From Alphaproteobacteria bacterium (GTDB taxonomy: Bacteria > Pseudomonadota > Alphaproteobacteria > RF32 > CAG-239): 54,987 nt of DNA. The stretch lies in the NCBI GenBank assembly GCA_017480745.1, contig JAFUSA010000024.1, forward strand, positions 1 to 54,987, read 5' to 3'. Within the stretch, counting starts at the first letter, position 1. The number at the start of each line of letters is the position of its first letter. The position numbers and the translations under genes were made by a program. Below, piece by piece: positions 33,138 to 42,869 of this stretch. The notes below the pieces were generated by a model, which worked only from the letters and a program-made list of their open reading frames with translations, was not told the origin of the DNA and did no database searches.

Positions 33138-34399
33138 AAGATATCCTCTAATTTGAACTCTCTTTGCAACCAGTTTTTAATTTTACTATCTGATATTTTT
33201 TCTATAACCTCATTCAAGTAAGCCGCAATTAAAATTTGCTGCGCTTGTTCAAAGTCAATTCCTCGAGATTGCAAGTAAAAAAGTTGCTCTTTATCTAAAT
33301 CACCACAGGTCGCTCCGTGTGAACACTTTACATCATCGGCAAAAATTTCTAATTCTGGTTTACAATCAACTTCGCCTTTATCGCTCAACAATAAGGCGCG
33401 ATGTAATTGATATCCCTCAGTTTGTTGTGCATTCGGTGCAATATGAATTTGTCCTTGAAAAATTCCTTTGGCCGCATCACTAACAACTCCTTTTACCAGC
33501 TGATTGGAAAATGTGTGCGTAGCCAAGTGACGAATATTGGTGGTAATATCGCTTACCGATTGTTGTTTTAGGCAATAAATTGCGTCTATCTCCGTTTTTG
33601 CCCCATCTTGCAACAAGCGAATGTAACTTTCATTGCGTGCCAAAGTGCACGATCCTTGCAAACACAAAGATTTATATTGCGCATTTGCTTTTACTTGCAC
33701 ACTGTTTAAGGCAATATGGTGTGCATTTTTAGCCTCATTTTGCCATTTATAATGGTGTAAAATACTTTCCGGTGCCAAATAAATTTCATTAACTACATTA
33801 TCAAAGTATATTGCGGTTTCATCAGCATCAAAATGTTCTATAATGGTTGCTTGCGCTCCTCTTTCCAGAATGATTATGTTGCGAATATTGCATAATCTGT
33901 TCATGTTGTCGTGTTGGTGGTAGTGCAAATACAAAGGTCTTTCCAAAATGGTGTTGCGTTCTATTAATAACACATAACCTTGTTCCAAATAAGCGGTATT
34001 AAGCGCGGCAAACGGAAAATCCTCATAATCAAACGATTTATTCAAAAAATCTTTTATATCATTGTCAAAAATTGCCTCAGCCAATGATTTAACGTTAACA
34101 CCGTTCGGTAAGTCTATTTCTTCTCCTTCTGTTTTGCCGTTGCAAAACCTTATTTCATAAGCTTCAAACGGTAAATCCGATTTATTGTGACAATGACAAT
34201 GTCCATCACACTCGTGTTTAGTATTGTCAATTTGCGGATTTTGTAAAGCGTTTTCGGCAAAATATGAATATTTCCAAGCTTCGGTTTTCGCCGTAGGAAA
34301 ACCGGTTTGTTCAAAATAGCGTATTGCCTTTTCGCGAAGTCCGTAAAGCCAAGGTATATCATCGCCCCACAAATTATTATTTTGCGTTGTTAAAGTCAT
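33134..34399 (-). CDS. sufD: SufD, Fe-S cluster assembly scaffold subunit
   Basis: A 421-residue SufB/SufD family protein. Landmarks are TEAWKYSYFAENAL near the N-terminus, LERGAQATIIEHF, LALNSVQVKANA-like beta-helix repeats, and the C-terminal DDVKCSHGATCGDLDKEQLFYL with SRGIDFEQAQQILI. SufBCD is the SUF scaffold complex in the cytosol. The N-terminal region has a His/Cys-rich segment (HECDGHCHCHNK), which is unusual and may bind metal. Confidence 0.95.
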   Translation of the reverse strand: MTLTTQNNNLWGDDIPWLYGLREKAIRYFEQTGFPTAKTEAWKYSYFAENALQNPQIDNTKHECDGHCHCHNKSDLPFEAYEIRFCNGKTEGEEIDLPNGVNVKSLAEAIFDNDIKDFLNKSFDYEDFPFAALNTAYLEQGYVLLIERNTILERPLYLHYHQHDNMNRLCNIRNIIILERGAQATIIEHFDADETAIYFDNVVNEIYLAPESILHHYKWQNEAKNAHHIALNSVQVKANAQYKSLCLQGSCTLARNESYIRLLQDGAKTEIDAIYCLKQQSVSDITTNIRHLATHTFSNQLVKGVVSDAAKGIFQGQIHIAPNAQQTEGYQLHRALLLSDKGEVDCKPELEIFADDVKCSHGATCGDLDKEQLFYLQSRGIDFEQAQQILIAAYLNEVIEKISDSKIKNWLQREFKLEDIL

Positions 34400-35157
34400 T
34401 ATTTATTATCCAAAAAAGCTTTATAACCGTTTTTTTCGAGTTCTTCGGCCAAAGATTTATCTCCTGAGCGCACAATATGGCCGTCGGAATAAATATGCAC
34501 AAAATCAGGGTGTATGAGGTTTAGTAAATCTAAGTGGTGAGTGATTATCAACAAAGAATTGTTGTTATTGTGCCATAAATTAACCCCGTCGGCAACTATT
34601 TTCATGGCATCTATATCCAATCCGGAATCTGCTTCGTCCAAAATAGCCAATTTTGGTTGCAATAAACTCATCTGCAATATTTCCATACGTTTTTTTTCAC
34701 CGCCGGAAAATCCAACATTAAGTTCACGTTTAAGCATTTCGGCACTTACTCCGAATTTTTGCGCTTCCGTGCGTAATAATTTAAGAAAAGCAGCGGCATC
34801 AAGTTCAGGTAATCCGTCGTGTTTTCGTTTACTGTTCAGCGCATGTTTCAAAAAATTACTTGTGCTTACTCCCGGAATAGATACCGGATATTGCATACTT
34901 AAAAAAATCCCCTCTTTGGCACGTTCATCCGGCTTTAATGACAATAAATCGGATCCATTAAAAATAACAGAACCGGAAGTGACTTCATAATCATTTTTGC
35001 CTGTCAATATATATGACAGAGTGGACTTTCCGGCGCCATTAGGACCCATAATGGCATGAATTTCTCCGGCATTGATTGTTAGATTTAAGTTCTTTATAAT
35101 TTCTTTTTCTGCCACACCGGCACAAAGACTTTTAATTTCCAAAAGAGGTGCAGACAT
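34399..35157 (-). CDS. sufC: SufC, Fe-S cluster assembly ATPase
   Basis: A 252-residue ABC-type ATPase of the SUF complex. Walker A is GPNGAGKST (about residue 38), the signature is GFSGGEKKR, and Walker B is LAILDEADSGLD with the SufC-type D-loop. There are no membrane segments. It shares one base with sufD. Confidence 0.97.
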   Translation of the reverse strand: MSAPLLEIKSLCAGVAEKEIIKNLNLTINAGEIHAIMGPNGAGKSTLSYILTGKNDYEVTSGSVIFNGSDLLSLKPDERAKEGIFLSMQYPVSIPGVSTSNFLKHALNSKRKHDGLPELDAAAFLKLLRTEAQKFGVSAEMLKRELNVGFSGGEKKRMEILQMSLLQPKLAILDEADSGLDIDAMKIVADGVNLWHNNNNSLLIITHHLDLLNLIHPDFVHIYSDGHIVRSGDKSLAEELEKNGYKAFLDNK

Positions 35158-35445
35158 TTATTTTTCCTTATTTTCCCAATCATCTAAACGCTTTTCAATC
35201 AATTTTAGTTTATCTGTTTTATAAGCGTCAACTTCTTTACCTATGTTATAGCAACATTTAAGCTGGGCTAACATAATTTCAACATCGGCAGTTTCTTCAA
35301 TTAACGCATCAATATTATCTTTTTTGCGGTTAACATTTTTCAAAATTTCTTTTGTTAATTCAGACATTTCCTCAATAACCTGCAACATTTGCGGTTCTTT
35401 TCCCCAAACTCTGATTGCTCTTTGATACAAGTCCATATCACTCAT
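35158..35445 (-). CDS. MazG-like nucleotide pyrophosphohydrolase
   Basis: A 95-residue all-alpha NTP-PPase-like protein. [14 protein letters not shown] and [16 protein letters not shown] hold the Glu/Asp-rich metal sites typical of MazG-type proteins. It probably hydrolyses a nucleoside triphosphate, perhaps a damaged one. It sits within the suf operon between sufB and sufC with near-zero spacing (ATG overlapping the sufB end, stop abutting sufC), which is not the usual suf layout. Confidence 0.75.
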   Translation of the reverse strand: MSDMDLYQRAIRVWGKEPQMLQVIEEMSELTKEILKNVNRKKDNIDALIEETADVEIMLAQLKCCYNIGKEVDAYKTDKLKLIEKRLDDWENKEK

Positions 35446-36887
35446 CCTACACTTCCTTCCAAACTGATATTGATTAATTTACCGGCTTCCAAGGCAAATT
35501 CCATTGGCAATTTTTGCATAACTTCCTTACAAAATCCGTTAACGATTAAGCCTATGGCTTCTTCTTCGGAAATTCCTCGCTGTTGACAATAAAATAACTG
35601 CTCATCACTTATTTTAGATGTTGTAGCCTCATGTTCTAAAACTGCTGATTTATTGCGATTGTTAATATACGGCACGGTGTGTGAACCGCAAGTCGAACCA
35701 ATCAGCAAACTGTCGCACTGCGAATAATTGCGAGCATTTTCTGCTTTGGAGCCAATATCGACCAAGCCACGATATGTTTGATTTGAAAATCCGGCAGAAA
35801 TTCCCTTAGATATTATTTTAGAACGAGTATTTCGTCCGATATGAATCATCTTTGTTCCGGTATCGGCTTGTTGACGGTTGTTGGTTATGGCTACAGAATA
35901 AAACTCTCCAACAGAATTATCTCCTTGTAAAATACACGACGGATATTTCCATGTTATTGCCGAACCTGTTTCCACCTGTGTCCACGATATTTTAGCGTTT
36001 ATGCCACGGCATGCTGCTCGTTTTGTAACAAAATTATAAACTCCGCCTTTACCGTTTTTATCTCCCGGATACCAATTTTGCACCGTAGAATATTTAACTT
36101 CGGCATTATTCATTACAACAATTTCCACTATTGCCGCGTGTAACTGATTTTCATCACGTTGTGGAGCAGTACAACCTTCCAAATAAGACACATAACTATC
36201 ATCTTCCGCCACAATCAATGTGCGTTCAAATTGTCCGGTATTTTTGGCATTAATACGAAAATAGGTAGAAAGTTCCATCGGTGCTTTAACACCTTTGGGA
36301 ATATACACGAACGAGCCATCGGTAAAGACTGCGGAATTTAAACAGGCATAAAAATTATCCGTATAAGGCACAACCGAACCAAGATATTTTTGCACTAAAT
36401 CAGGATGATTTTGCACTGCTTCGGAAATGGAGCAAAAAATGATTCCTTGCTCAGCTAATTTAGCCCGATAAGTTGTTGCCACTGAAACGCTGTCAAACAC
36501 GGCATCAACCGCCACCACACCGGCAAGCGCTTCTTGTTCTTTAAGCGGGATACCTAATTTATTATAGGTATCGAGTAAGTTCTTATCAACATCGCTAAGG
36601 CTTTTCGGCTTAACTTTCTGCACCGGTGCGGCATAGTAGCGTAAGGCTTGAAAATCGACGGCATCATATTGTAATTTTGCCCAATGCGGCTCATTTAGAG
36701 TCAGCCAATGCTGATAAGCTTTTAATCGCCAATCCAAGAGCCATTGCGGCTCATTTTTTTTGGCGGAAATCAGGCGAATAATATCTTCATTTAAGCCGCA
36801 CGGAACAGTATCGGCTTCAATATCGGTTATAAAGCCGTATTTGTATTTATCGCCGCTAAAATCCTCTATTTGCGTTTTATTGTTCAT
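35442..36887 (-). CDS. sufB: SufB, Fe-S cluster assembly scaffold subunit
   Basis: A 481-residue scaffold protein of the SUF pathway. The N-terminal half holds [20 protein letters not shown]; later segments are [36 protein letters not shown], and [10 protein letters not shown]. The C-terminal SufB core has [21 protein letters not shown] with the acidic and cysteine residues. It is the first gene of the suf unit here. No sufS, sufE or iscR lies in the window. Confidence 0.97.
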   Translation of the reverse strand: MNNKTQIEDFSGDKYKYGFITDIEADTVPCGLNEDIIRLISAKKNEPQWLLDWRLKAYQHWLTLNEPHWAKLQYDAVDFQALRYYAAPVQKVKPKSLSDVDKNLLDTYNKLGIPLKEQEALAGVVAVDAVFDSVSVATTYRAKLAEQGIIFCSISEAVQNHPDLVQKYLGSVVPYTDNFYACLNSAVFTDGSFVYIPKGVKAPMELSTYFRINAKNTGQFERTLIVAEDDSYVSYLEGCTAPQRDENQLHAAIVEIVVMNNAEVKYSTVQNWYPGDKNGKGGVYNFVTKRAACRGINAKISWTQVETGSAITWKYPSCILQGDNSVGEFYSVAITNNRQQADTGTKMIHIGRNTRSKIISKGISAGFSNQTYRGLVDIGSKAENARNYSQCDSLLIGSTCGSHTVPYINNRNKSAVLEHEATTSKISDEQLFYCQQRGISEEEAIGLIVNGFCKEVMQKLPMEFALEAGKLINISLEGSVG

Positions 36888-36969
36888 TATACATACTCAT
36901 CTTAACTCGGCAGCATAATAACAAGTTCGCCACAAAAATCAAGAACTTTTCCGGCAATAAGTGCATAGT

Positions 36970-37566
36970 TTATTCAAAATGAAATATCGTAATAGAGTTC
37001 TCAGCGCATAATAAAATAGCATCATCAATAGTCATTGGTGTATTATATTGCTTGTTCCCTCGTGCTATAGACAACACACCTATGTAAGACCAATCCTGAG
37101 AAACAATATCTACGCACGCTTCTTCTGGTATATTGTCATATTCAATATCAAAAAGTTTAGCATCTCCTTCAACTGATTTATCCTGATACCACAAAAAAAT
37201 AGGTCCACCAAAAGCATTATTTAATTGTTTAACAGTAGCCCCATCAGCTTCGTATTCAATAATTTCATCTGGTGCTAATCTGGCTTTTTTTATCAGTTCC
37301 CAACCATCCCAAGATTCAGAACCGTCTACATTGCTACACTGATTTGATGAACATAATCCATAGAAATTTCTCTGTGGCGCAAAAAATGCGCGCACATTGC
37401 CGGCGATAAGGGTTATTTGCTCAATGGTTTTATTTATGCGATACTTCATCATTGCCTTACTATATCCGGCAATTCCACCAACAGATAATACGCCGATTAT
37501 AGCAAGCACACCCAACATCTCAATCATTGAACGACCTGTTTCATTTTTTATTTCAAAGTTTTTCAT
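36970..37566 (-). CDS. Type IV pilin-like cassette protein (cassette 8)
   Basis: A 198-residue protein with a short 11-residue leader (MKNFEIKNETG) before RSMIEMLGVLAIIGVL. The domain is FFAPQRNFYGL, a CSSNQCSNVDG loop, KKARLAPDEI, LNNAFGGPIFL in place of the NPFGG motif, and PEEACVDIVSQDWS. It is tandem with, not convergent to, sufB downstream. It has no downstream palindrome. Type A RNA precedes it. Confidence 0.9.
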   Translation of the reverse strand: MKNFEIKNETGRSMIEMLGVLAIIGVLSVGGIAGYSKAMMKYRINKTIEQITLIAGNVRAFFAPQRNFYGLCSSNQCSNVDGSESWDGWELIKKARLAPDEIIEYEADGATVKQLNNAFGGPIFLWYQDKSVEGDAKLFDIEYDNIPEEACVDIVSQDWSYIGVLSIARGNKQYNTPMTIDDAILLCAENSITIFHFE

Positions 37567-37602
37567 AATTTTATCTCCTAAATCATAGAGGTTAATACAT
37601 TA

Positions 37603-37800
37603 AAAATATGACCGCCAAACGGCGATCAGGGAGTTAAACAATCATACATAGTAAAATGATCCCGTTAATCTTTAGGACAAGTCCCTGAACATCCACCAAC
37701 GGCTCCCCAATCAAAATCGGAGATATAATCAATATTTTTTAACGATGCACAAAAACACCGTACTATGTAAGAGCTGTTTAAGGCCCTGAACCGAAGTTCA
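37603..37800 (-). ncRNA. Type A structured cassette RNA (cassette 8)
   Basis: Minus strand: hairpin GAAC-TTCG-GTTC (37788-37799); variable helix TACATAGTA/TACTATGTA, 9 bp perfect; hairpin CGGTGT..GCATCG; hairpin CTCCGAT..TTGGGGAG; stem CCGTTGGT/ATTAACGG; GGGAC-tt-GTCCT in the GTTCAG..TAAAG element. 3' end GATCGCC..GGCGGTC then ATATTTTTA, a weaker terminator. Confidence 0.87.
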
Positions 37801-37806
37801 AGTTCT

Positions 37807-37834
37807 ATATTAGCATAAAATTCGTAAATGTCAA
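37807..37834 (-). promoter_or_regulatory. Cassette 8 promoter
   Basis: Minus strand TTGACA (37829-37834), 16-nt spacer, TAATAT (37807-37812). Confidence 0.75.
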
Positions 37835-37878
37835 ATAAAAAATACAAAAAATCGAGAAGAAATTAAAAATAATCTTCT

Positions 37879-39138
37879 CTATCTGAACAATTTTTCTACT
37901 TCTTCGTAGTTCGGGAGGCATTTGATATTGCCTAAAACAGTGTAGGTTAATTTTCCGCTGAAAATAGACTGTGCAGCATCCATAATGTTTTGTTTGCTGA
38001 CACTTTCAATGCGTTCAACAATCTCTTGCATTGGAATAATCCGGTTATGCACCAAATGCTGACGTGCAATAATTTCTGCTGTGGAAGACGAGCTTTCAAG
38101 CGCCATCAAAATACCGGCTTTCATTTGCATACGCACGCGGTTTAGTTCCTGATCTGTAACATATTCGTTGCATATTTTCTTAACTTCATCGGCAACCACA
38201 GGAATATATTTGCATATTTCTTCTTCGTTTAATCCGGCATATATGCCGAATAAGCCACTATTGGAGTGTGAGTTTGTAAAGCTATATACGGAATATACCA
38301 GCCCGCGTTTTTCGCGTATTTCTTGAAATAAACGGGAAGACATGCTCCCACCTAATATGTTAGACATAATTCCGGTAGAATAATATTTGTCACTAAAATA
38401 ATCTATTCCCGGAAAACCCAGTAAAACCTGAGCTTGTTCAATATCGCGGCTTTTAATATATTCTCCGCCGGTATATATCTGTTTTGCGCGAGAGAAAGAT
38501 ACTTTGCCGTTCAAACTCCCCATACGAGCTTCTGTCATTTTAACAAAATCATCATGTTTTATATTGCCAACAGCGGCGACTACAATATTTTCTCCGGCGT
38601 AATGTCCGTGCATATAATTCCGCAGGTCTTCGGCACTAAACGAGCGAACTCTTTCGACAGGTCCCAAAATACTCATACCCAAGGATTGATTTTTGAAAGC
38701 TGTGGCTTGAAAATAATCAAAAACAATATCGCTCGGATCATCTTTGGTTTGTTTAATTTCTTGCACTACAACTTCTTTTTCCTTATCCATTTCATTTGGT
38801 AAAAAAGACGGAGCCATAACAAAATCCGCCAAAACATCGAGCGCTAATTCAGCATCATCTTTGAGCATTTTAGCATAGAATAATGTAATTTCACGCGAGG
38901 TATAAGCGTTTGTATTTCCACCAACATTTTCAATATCTTCGCTTATTTGCAGTGCGTTGCGTTTTTGAGTTCCTTTAAAAACCATGTGTTCTATAAAGTG
39001 AGATATTCCGTTTATATCTTCTGTTTCATAGGCACTTCCGGTATTTACCCATATTCCCAAAGAAACTGTTTCTGTTTGCGGACGCTCAACCGTTAAAACT
39101 CTAAGACCATTTGAAAGAGTTGTTAAATTAACCTGCAT
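37879..39138 (-). CDS. M16 family zinc metallopeptidase
   Basis: A 419-residue processing-peptidase-like enzyme. The inverted zinc motif HFIEHMVFKGT (HxxEH) lies near residue 47. The distal Glu is in ENVGGNTNAYTSRE. The C-terminal half has LGGSMSSRLFQEIREKRGLVYSVYSF in segments (e.g. SSRLFQEIREKRGLVYSV). It resembles mitochondrial processing peptidase beta and its alphaproteobacterial homologues. It has no signal peptide. The substrate is unknown. Confidence 0.92.
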   Translation of the reverse strand: MQVNLTTLSNGLRVLTVERPQTETVSLGIWVNTGSAYETEDINGISHFIEHMVFKGTQKRNALQISEDIENVGGNTNAYTSREITLFYAKMLKDDAELALDVLADFVMAPSFLPNEMDKEKEVVVQEIKQTKDDPSDIVFDYFQATAFKNQSLGMSILGPVERVRSFSAEDLRNYMHGHYAGENIVVAAVGNIKHDDFVKMTEARMGSLNGKVSFSRAKQIYTGGEYIKSRDIEQAQVLLGFPGIDYFSDKYYSTGIMSNILGGSMSSRLFQEIREKRGLVYSVYSFTNSHSNSGLFGIYAGLNEEEICKYIPVVADEVKKICNEYVTDQELNRVRMQMKAGILMALESSSSTAEIIARQHLVHNRIIPMQEIVERIESVSKQNIMDAAQSIFSGKLTYTVLGNIKCLPNYEEVEKLFR

Positions 39139-39232
39139 AAATTTATTACCTCATAATGAAAATATAATTTGACAGTATTATATTGTCATATATATAATAA
39201 ATCAATAAAAATCTTAATCAGAGGATGAAAAA

Positions 39233-39901
39233 ATGAAAAAAAAGCCACATTTTGCCGTTGTGCTCTCCGGATGCGGACGCGCTGACGGTTCGGAAATTCA
39301 CGAAGCCGTATTTGCTTTATTGTGTGTTGAAAATATGGGGTGTACTTATCAATGTTTTGCACCGGATATAAAACAAAGTCGCGTGATAAACCATTTAAAT
39401 AACGAACTTATGAATGAGCAACGAAATGTGTTGATCGAGTCTGCACGAATCGCTCGCGGTAATATTTTGGATTTACAGGAATTTAATCCGCAAGATTTTG
39501 ACGGTATTATTTTTCCGGGTGGTTTAGGTGCAGTAACAAATTGGTGTGACTTTGCTGAAAAAGGGACTGAATGCACAATCAATAACAGTATATATTCAGT
39601 TATTCGCAAGTGTTATGAAAATAAAGTGGTAATCGGTGCAATGTGTATTGCCCCCGTATTAATTGCTATGGCTTTGGCTGATAAAAAGGTGCACTTTACT
39701 TTGGGAGCCGGAGGCGCAACGGCGCAAAAGTTAGAAAAATTAGGGGCAGTGCATGAAGAAGTAGGGGTTACCGATGTATGCATAGATAGAAAAAATCGCG
39801 TATGTTCAACTCCTGCTTATATGTTGGCAACCAATATGATGGAGGTTTGTCAGGGAGCACAAAACTTGGTTGGAGCCATGTGTCAATTAATTGAGGGATA
39901 A
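39233..39901 (+). CDS. elbB: ElbB-type isoprenoid biosynthesis glyoxalase
   Basis: A 222-residue DJ-1/PfpI superfamily protein. The start FAVVLSGCGRADGSEIHEA and the nucleophile Cys in VVIGAMCIAPVLIAMAL match ElbB. FDGIIFPGGLGAVTNWCDF supports the fold. A glyoxalase activity is reported for the E. coli protein. GAGGATGAAAAA precedes the ATG. Confidence 0.92.
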   Translation: MKKKPHFAVVLSGCGRADGSEIHEAVFALLCVENMGCTYQCFAPDIKQSRVINHLNNELMNEQRNVLIESARIARGNILDLQEFNPQDFDGIIFPGGLGAVTNWCDFAEKGTECTINNSIYSVIRKCYENKVVIGAMCIAPVLIAMALADKKVHFTLGAGGATAQKLEKLGAVHEEVGVTDVCIDRKNRVCSTPAYMLATNMMEVCQGAQNLVGAMCQLIEG

Positions 39902-39977
39902 TTAATCATAAAAGTCTTGCAATTCTTTATTTTTGCTTTATTCTTTGGATATATTTGCAACAATTAAGGATATTGCC

Positions 39978-41417
39978 ATGAAAATTAGAACCAGATTTGC
40001 TCCAAGCCCTACCGGATATATGCATATCGGTAATTTGCGGACAGCGTTGTATGAATATTTGATAGCTAAATCTGCCGGCGGTGATTTTGTGTTGCGTATT
40101 GAAGATACGGATCAAAAACGCTATGTAGAGGGTGCAACCGATATTATATATAAAACATTAAAACGTGTCGGGATGAATTGGGATGAAGGTCCCGATATTG
40201 GAGGAAAGTATGGCCCATATGTGCAATCTGAACGCAAGGCAATTTATGCCGAATATGCGCATAAGTTGGTAGAGTTGGGCGGAGCATATTATTGTTTTTG
40301 TGCGCATAAGGAAGAAACAGAGGACGAGGATGATGAAAATCCGGTTGTTGCACATGCTAAAATAAAAGATGTTTGCCGCAATATTCCATACGCCGAAGCC
40401 AAAAAAAGAGTAGAGAAGGGGGAACCTTTTGTGGTTCGGCAAAAAGTGGATAAAAAGGGTAAGTCTATGTTCCACGATGTGGTTTACGGCGATATTGAGA
40501 TTGATTATGATGAGTTGGATGAGGGTGTTTTGCTGAAAAGCGACGGTTTACCAACATATAATTTTGCCAATGTTATTGATGATCATTTAATGGAAATAAC
40601 GCATGTTGTGCGTGGCAATGAATATATTTCTTCCACCCCAAAATATAATCTGATTTATGAAGCTTTCGGTTGGACACCACCTATTTATGTTCATGTTCCA
40701 GCCGTTATGAAAGATGCACAACATAAATTGAGCAAACGTAACGGCGATGCTTCGTTTCAAGATTTAGTGGCAAAAGGATATCTGCCTGAGGCAATTTTGA
40801 ACTATATTGCTTTACTTGGTTGGAATCCTGGTGATGATAGAGAAATATTCTCATTACAAGAACTTACAAAATGTTTTTCAAGTAATAGATTAAATAAATC
40901 TCCGGCAATATTTGATATTACCAAACTTACGTGGATGAACGGATGTTATATTCGCAATTTGTCGGCAGATGAATTTCATAAATTAGCTGAGCCTTATTAT
41001 GTCAACATCAAAACAGCAATTAATTTTTCGGCGTTGAGTGCCGTTTTGCAGCCACGAATTGAAACGCTTAATCAAATTATTTCCGAAACAGACTTTTTAT
41101 CCGCAATGCCGGACTATTCCCTTTCGCTTTATGAAAACAAAAAAATGAAAACAGATACCGAAATTGCCAAAAAGGCTTTGCAGTTGGTTTTGCCTGTTTT
41201 GTGTGATGTTTCTGAATGGACAAATGAAAACTTATTCGAAACCTTGAAGCAAATTGCTGCGGATAATGAAATGAAAAACGGGCAAATTCTTTATCCGGTA
41301 CGTATAGCGCTTTCCGGCAAAGAAACCACTCCGGGGGGAGCAACCGAATTAGCATATATTTTAGGTAAAGAAGAGACATTAAAAAGAATAAAAGACGCTT
41401 TGCATAAGTTAGGATAG
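39978..41417 (+). CDS. gltX: Glutamyl-tRNA synthetase
   Basis: Charges tRNA-Glu (and perhaps tRNA-Gln in this lineage). The 479-residue product begins MKIRTRFAPSPTGYMHIGNL with the HIGH-type motif HIGN. KLSKRNGD is the KMSKS loop. RIEDTDQKR is present. The start is set at ATG 39978 after TAAGGATA; the longer frame from 39933 is spurious. The following membrane-protein gene starts 1 nt after the stop. Confidence 0.97.
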   Translation: MKIRTRFAPSPTGYMHIGNLRTALYEYLIAKSAGGDFVLRIEDTDQKRYVEGATDIIYKTLKRVGMNWDEGPDIGGKYGPYVQSERKAIYAEYAHKLVELGGAYYCFCAHKEETEDEDDENPVVAHAKIKDVCRNIPYAEAKKRVEKGEPFVVRQKVDKKGKSMFHDVVYGDIEIDYDELDEGVLLKSDGLPTYNFANVIDDHLMEITHVVRGNEYISSTPKYNLIYEAFGWTPPIYVHVPAVMKDAQHKLSKRNGDASFQDLVAKGYLPEAILNYIALLGWNPGDDREIFSLQELTKCFSSNRLNKSPAIFDITKLTWMNGCYIRNLSADEFHKLAEPYYVNIKTAINFSALSAVLQPRIETLNQIISETDFLSAMPDYSLSLYENKKMKTDTEIAKKALQLVLPVLCDVSEWTNENLFETLKQIAADNEMKNGQILYPVRIALSGKETTPGGATELAYILGKEETLKRIKDALHKLG

Positions 41418-41418
41418 T

Positions 41419-42270
41419 ATGAATGAAGTTTGGCAACAAAGATTAAAACAAAGTCAGGAACGTATTCGTGATAAAACGCTCCGGCGGCGCAAGCTTGTGG
41501 TCTTATGGAGCTATGCCAAAAAGTTGCTTATAATTCTGATTATCGTACAAATATTTTTTCCGGAATATTTAAAACGGATGGTTTACCCTTATATTTATGG
41601 TAAAGCGACCACAGAAAAAGTGCAAATTTCGTCCGAAGATTCTTTTGAAGACATTAACGCTCCGGCTTTTAAATTTGATAAAGATGGTTGGAGCTATGTG
41701 TTATATCCGCGCACAAAATATTCGGTTACCGGCAGGATAGGGATAGTAGAACGGTATGATACTTTGTTGGGCAAGATTTTTCGTGGTCAATTTCAGGGAG
41801 ATTACATTAATTTGGTGCCTCTTGATTTGTTTATTGTTATCAATGAATTAGCAAAGCCGGAAATATTTAAGATGTTCCGTTTTGTGCATGAGGAGCGGAT
41901 GGGTGGTATCAGATGTAAAGGTGTTAAATATCGTGAATCTGTGATGTCCGGTTTTTTTAGTTCATGGAGTGAATATGAAAAAAGCAAAGCAAATTTAGCA
42001 AAATGTCAGCCATATATGAAAGATGAATATCTGAATAATTATCACCCGATTCCGGCAAATAAAAACATAGATAAAGCATTGCATCAAATTGTTGCCGGAG
42101 ATGTGGTTCATTTAGAGGGGGTTTTGGTTGATGTTCCGCAAATGGGATTGAAAACCGGAACTCGTAAAAATCAATTTCATAAAGAACTTTACGGTGGCCG
42201 AGCCGGTGCCGGAATGTGCTTTATTTTATACACAACAAAAGTAATTTTAAACAACAGAGTATATGAATAA
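41419..42270 (+). CDS. Membrane-anchored hypothetical protein
   Basis: A 283-residue protein with a basic N-terminus (QERIRDKTLRRRK), one membrane helix (LVVLWSYAKKLLIILIIVQI) and an exported or periplasmic domain. The domain has YVLYPRTKYSVTGRIGIVERYD, VHLEGVLVDVPQMGLKTGTR and CFILYTTKVIL. It is directly behind gltX and its end overlaps the leader of the EF-hand gene. The family is not recognised. Confidence 0.65.
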   Translation: MNEVWQQRLKQSQERIRDKTLRRRKLVVLWSYAKKLLIILIIVQIFFPEYLKRMVYPYIYGKATTEKVQISSEDSFEDINAPAFKFDKDGWSYVLYPRTKYSVTGRIGIVERYDTLLGKIFRGQFQGDYINLVPLDLFIVINELAKPEIFKMFRFVHEERMGGIRCKGVKYRESVMSGFFSSWSEYEKSKANLAKCQPYMKDEYLNNYHPIPANKNIDKALHQIVAGDVVHLEGVLVDVPQMGLKTGTRKNQFHKELYGGRAGAGMCFILYTTKVILNNRVYE

Positions 42271-42280
42271 GGAGGAAAAC

Positions 42281-42760
42281 ATGAAATCAATACAATATAT
42301 TCTTGCTTTAATATTGGTGGCGGGGAGTGCGCAAGCCGCCGGTTTGGATATTGCCGATGATTTTAAAAATATTGATAAAAACAGTGATGGTTTTATTGAT
42401 GTTGAAGAATTGTTGGCATTTCAAAAAGATGGCTTAAATGAGCAAAATGCCCAAGTTTTTAAGGTGGTAGACACTAACAGCGATGGAGAAATTACCGAAG
42501 AAGAGTTTATTGCCTTTTATAAAAGCAAGGGAATGGAACAGCCTGAATCTGAGGGTGACCTAAAAACTCGTTTTGCGCAGATTGATGCCAATGGTGATAA
42601 AAAAATTACCAATGAAGAAATGGCGCAATTCAGAAATAAAACAGTGGAGCCGGAAAATAAAGAACTGTTCGATGCCATGGACAACGATGGCGACCACAAA
42701 GTCAGCGAAAAAGAGTTTAAGCAATTTTTCGAAATGATTACCGCCATTACCGGAATGTAA
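42281..42760 (+). CDS. Periplasmic EF-hand calcium-binding protein
   Basis: A 159-residue protein with a signal peptide (KSIQYILALILVAGSAQA) and four EF-hand loops: DKNSDGFIDVEE, DTNSDGEITEEE, DANGDKKITNEE and DNDGDHKVSEKE. Each loop keeps the ligand positions, so it should bind calcium in the periplasm. TAAGGAGGAAAAC sets the start at 42281. It may share a transcript with the preceding membrane protein. Cassette 9 is convergent. Confidence 0.88.
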   Translation: MKSIQYILALILVAGSAQAAGLDIADDFKNIDKNSDGFIDVEELLAFQKDGLNEQNAQVFKVVDTNSDGEITEEEFIAFYKSKGMEQPESEGDLKTRFAQIDANGDKKITNEEMAQFRNKTVEPENKELFDAMDNDGDHKVSEKEFKQFFEMITAITGM

Positions 42761-42792
42761 TAATTATCGGTTTATTAGTATATATTAACTCT

Positions 42793-42818
42793 GCCGGCGC
42801 TTGTGAGAGCACCGGCGG
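42793..42818 (-). repeat. GC palindrome beyond the 3' end of cassette 9
   Basis: GCCGGCGC (42793-42800) and the imperfect arm around GCACCGGCGG (42809-42818) flank TTGTGAGA. It lies about 50 nt after the pilin stop. Confidence 0.75.
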
Positions 42819-42869
42819 ATTTGCTGTAAATTATTTCAAAATGCGATTGATTTTACCTAAAAGCAATGC

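Noticed and set aside
39933-39977. Longer N-terminus for gltX
   Set aside because: The family begins at the MKIRTRFAPSPTG segment and a ribosome binding site lies directly before ATG 39978.
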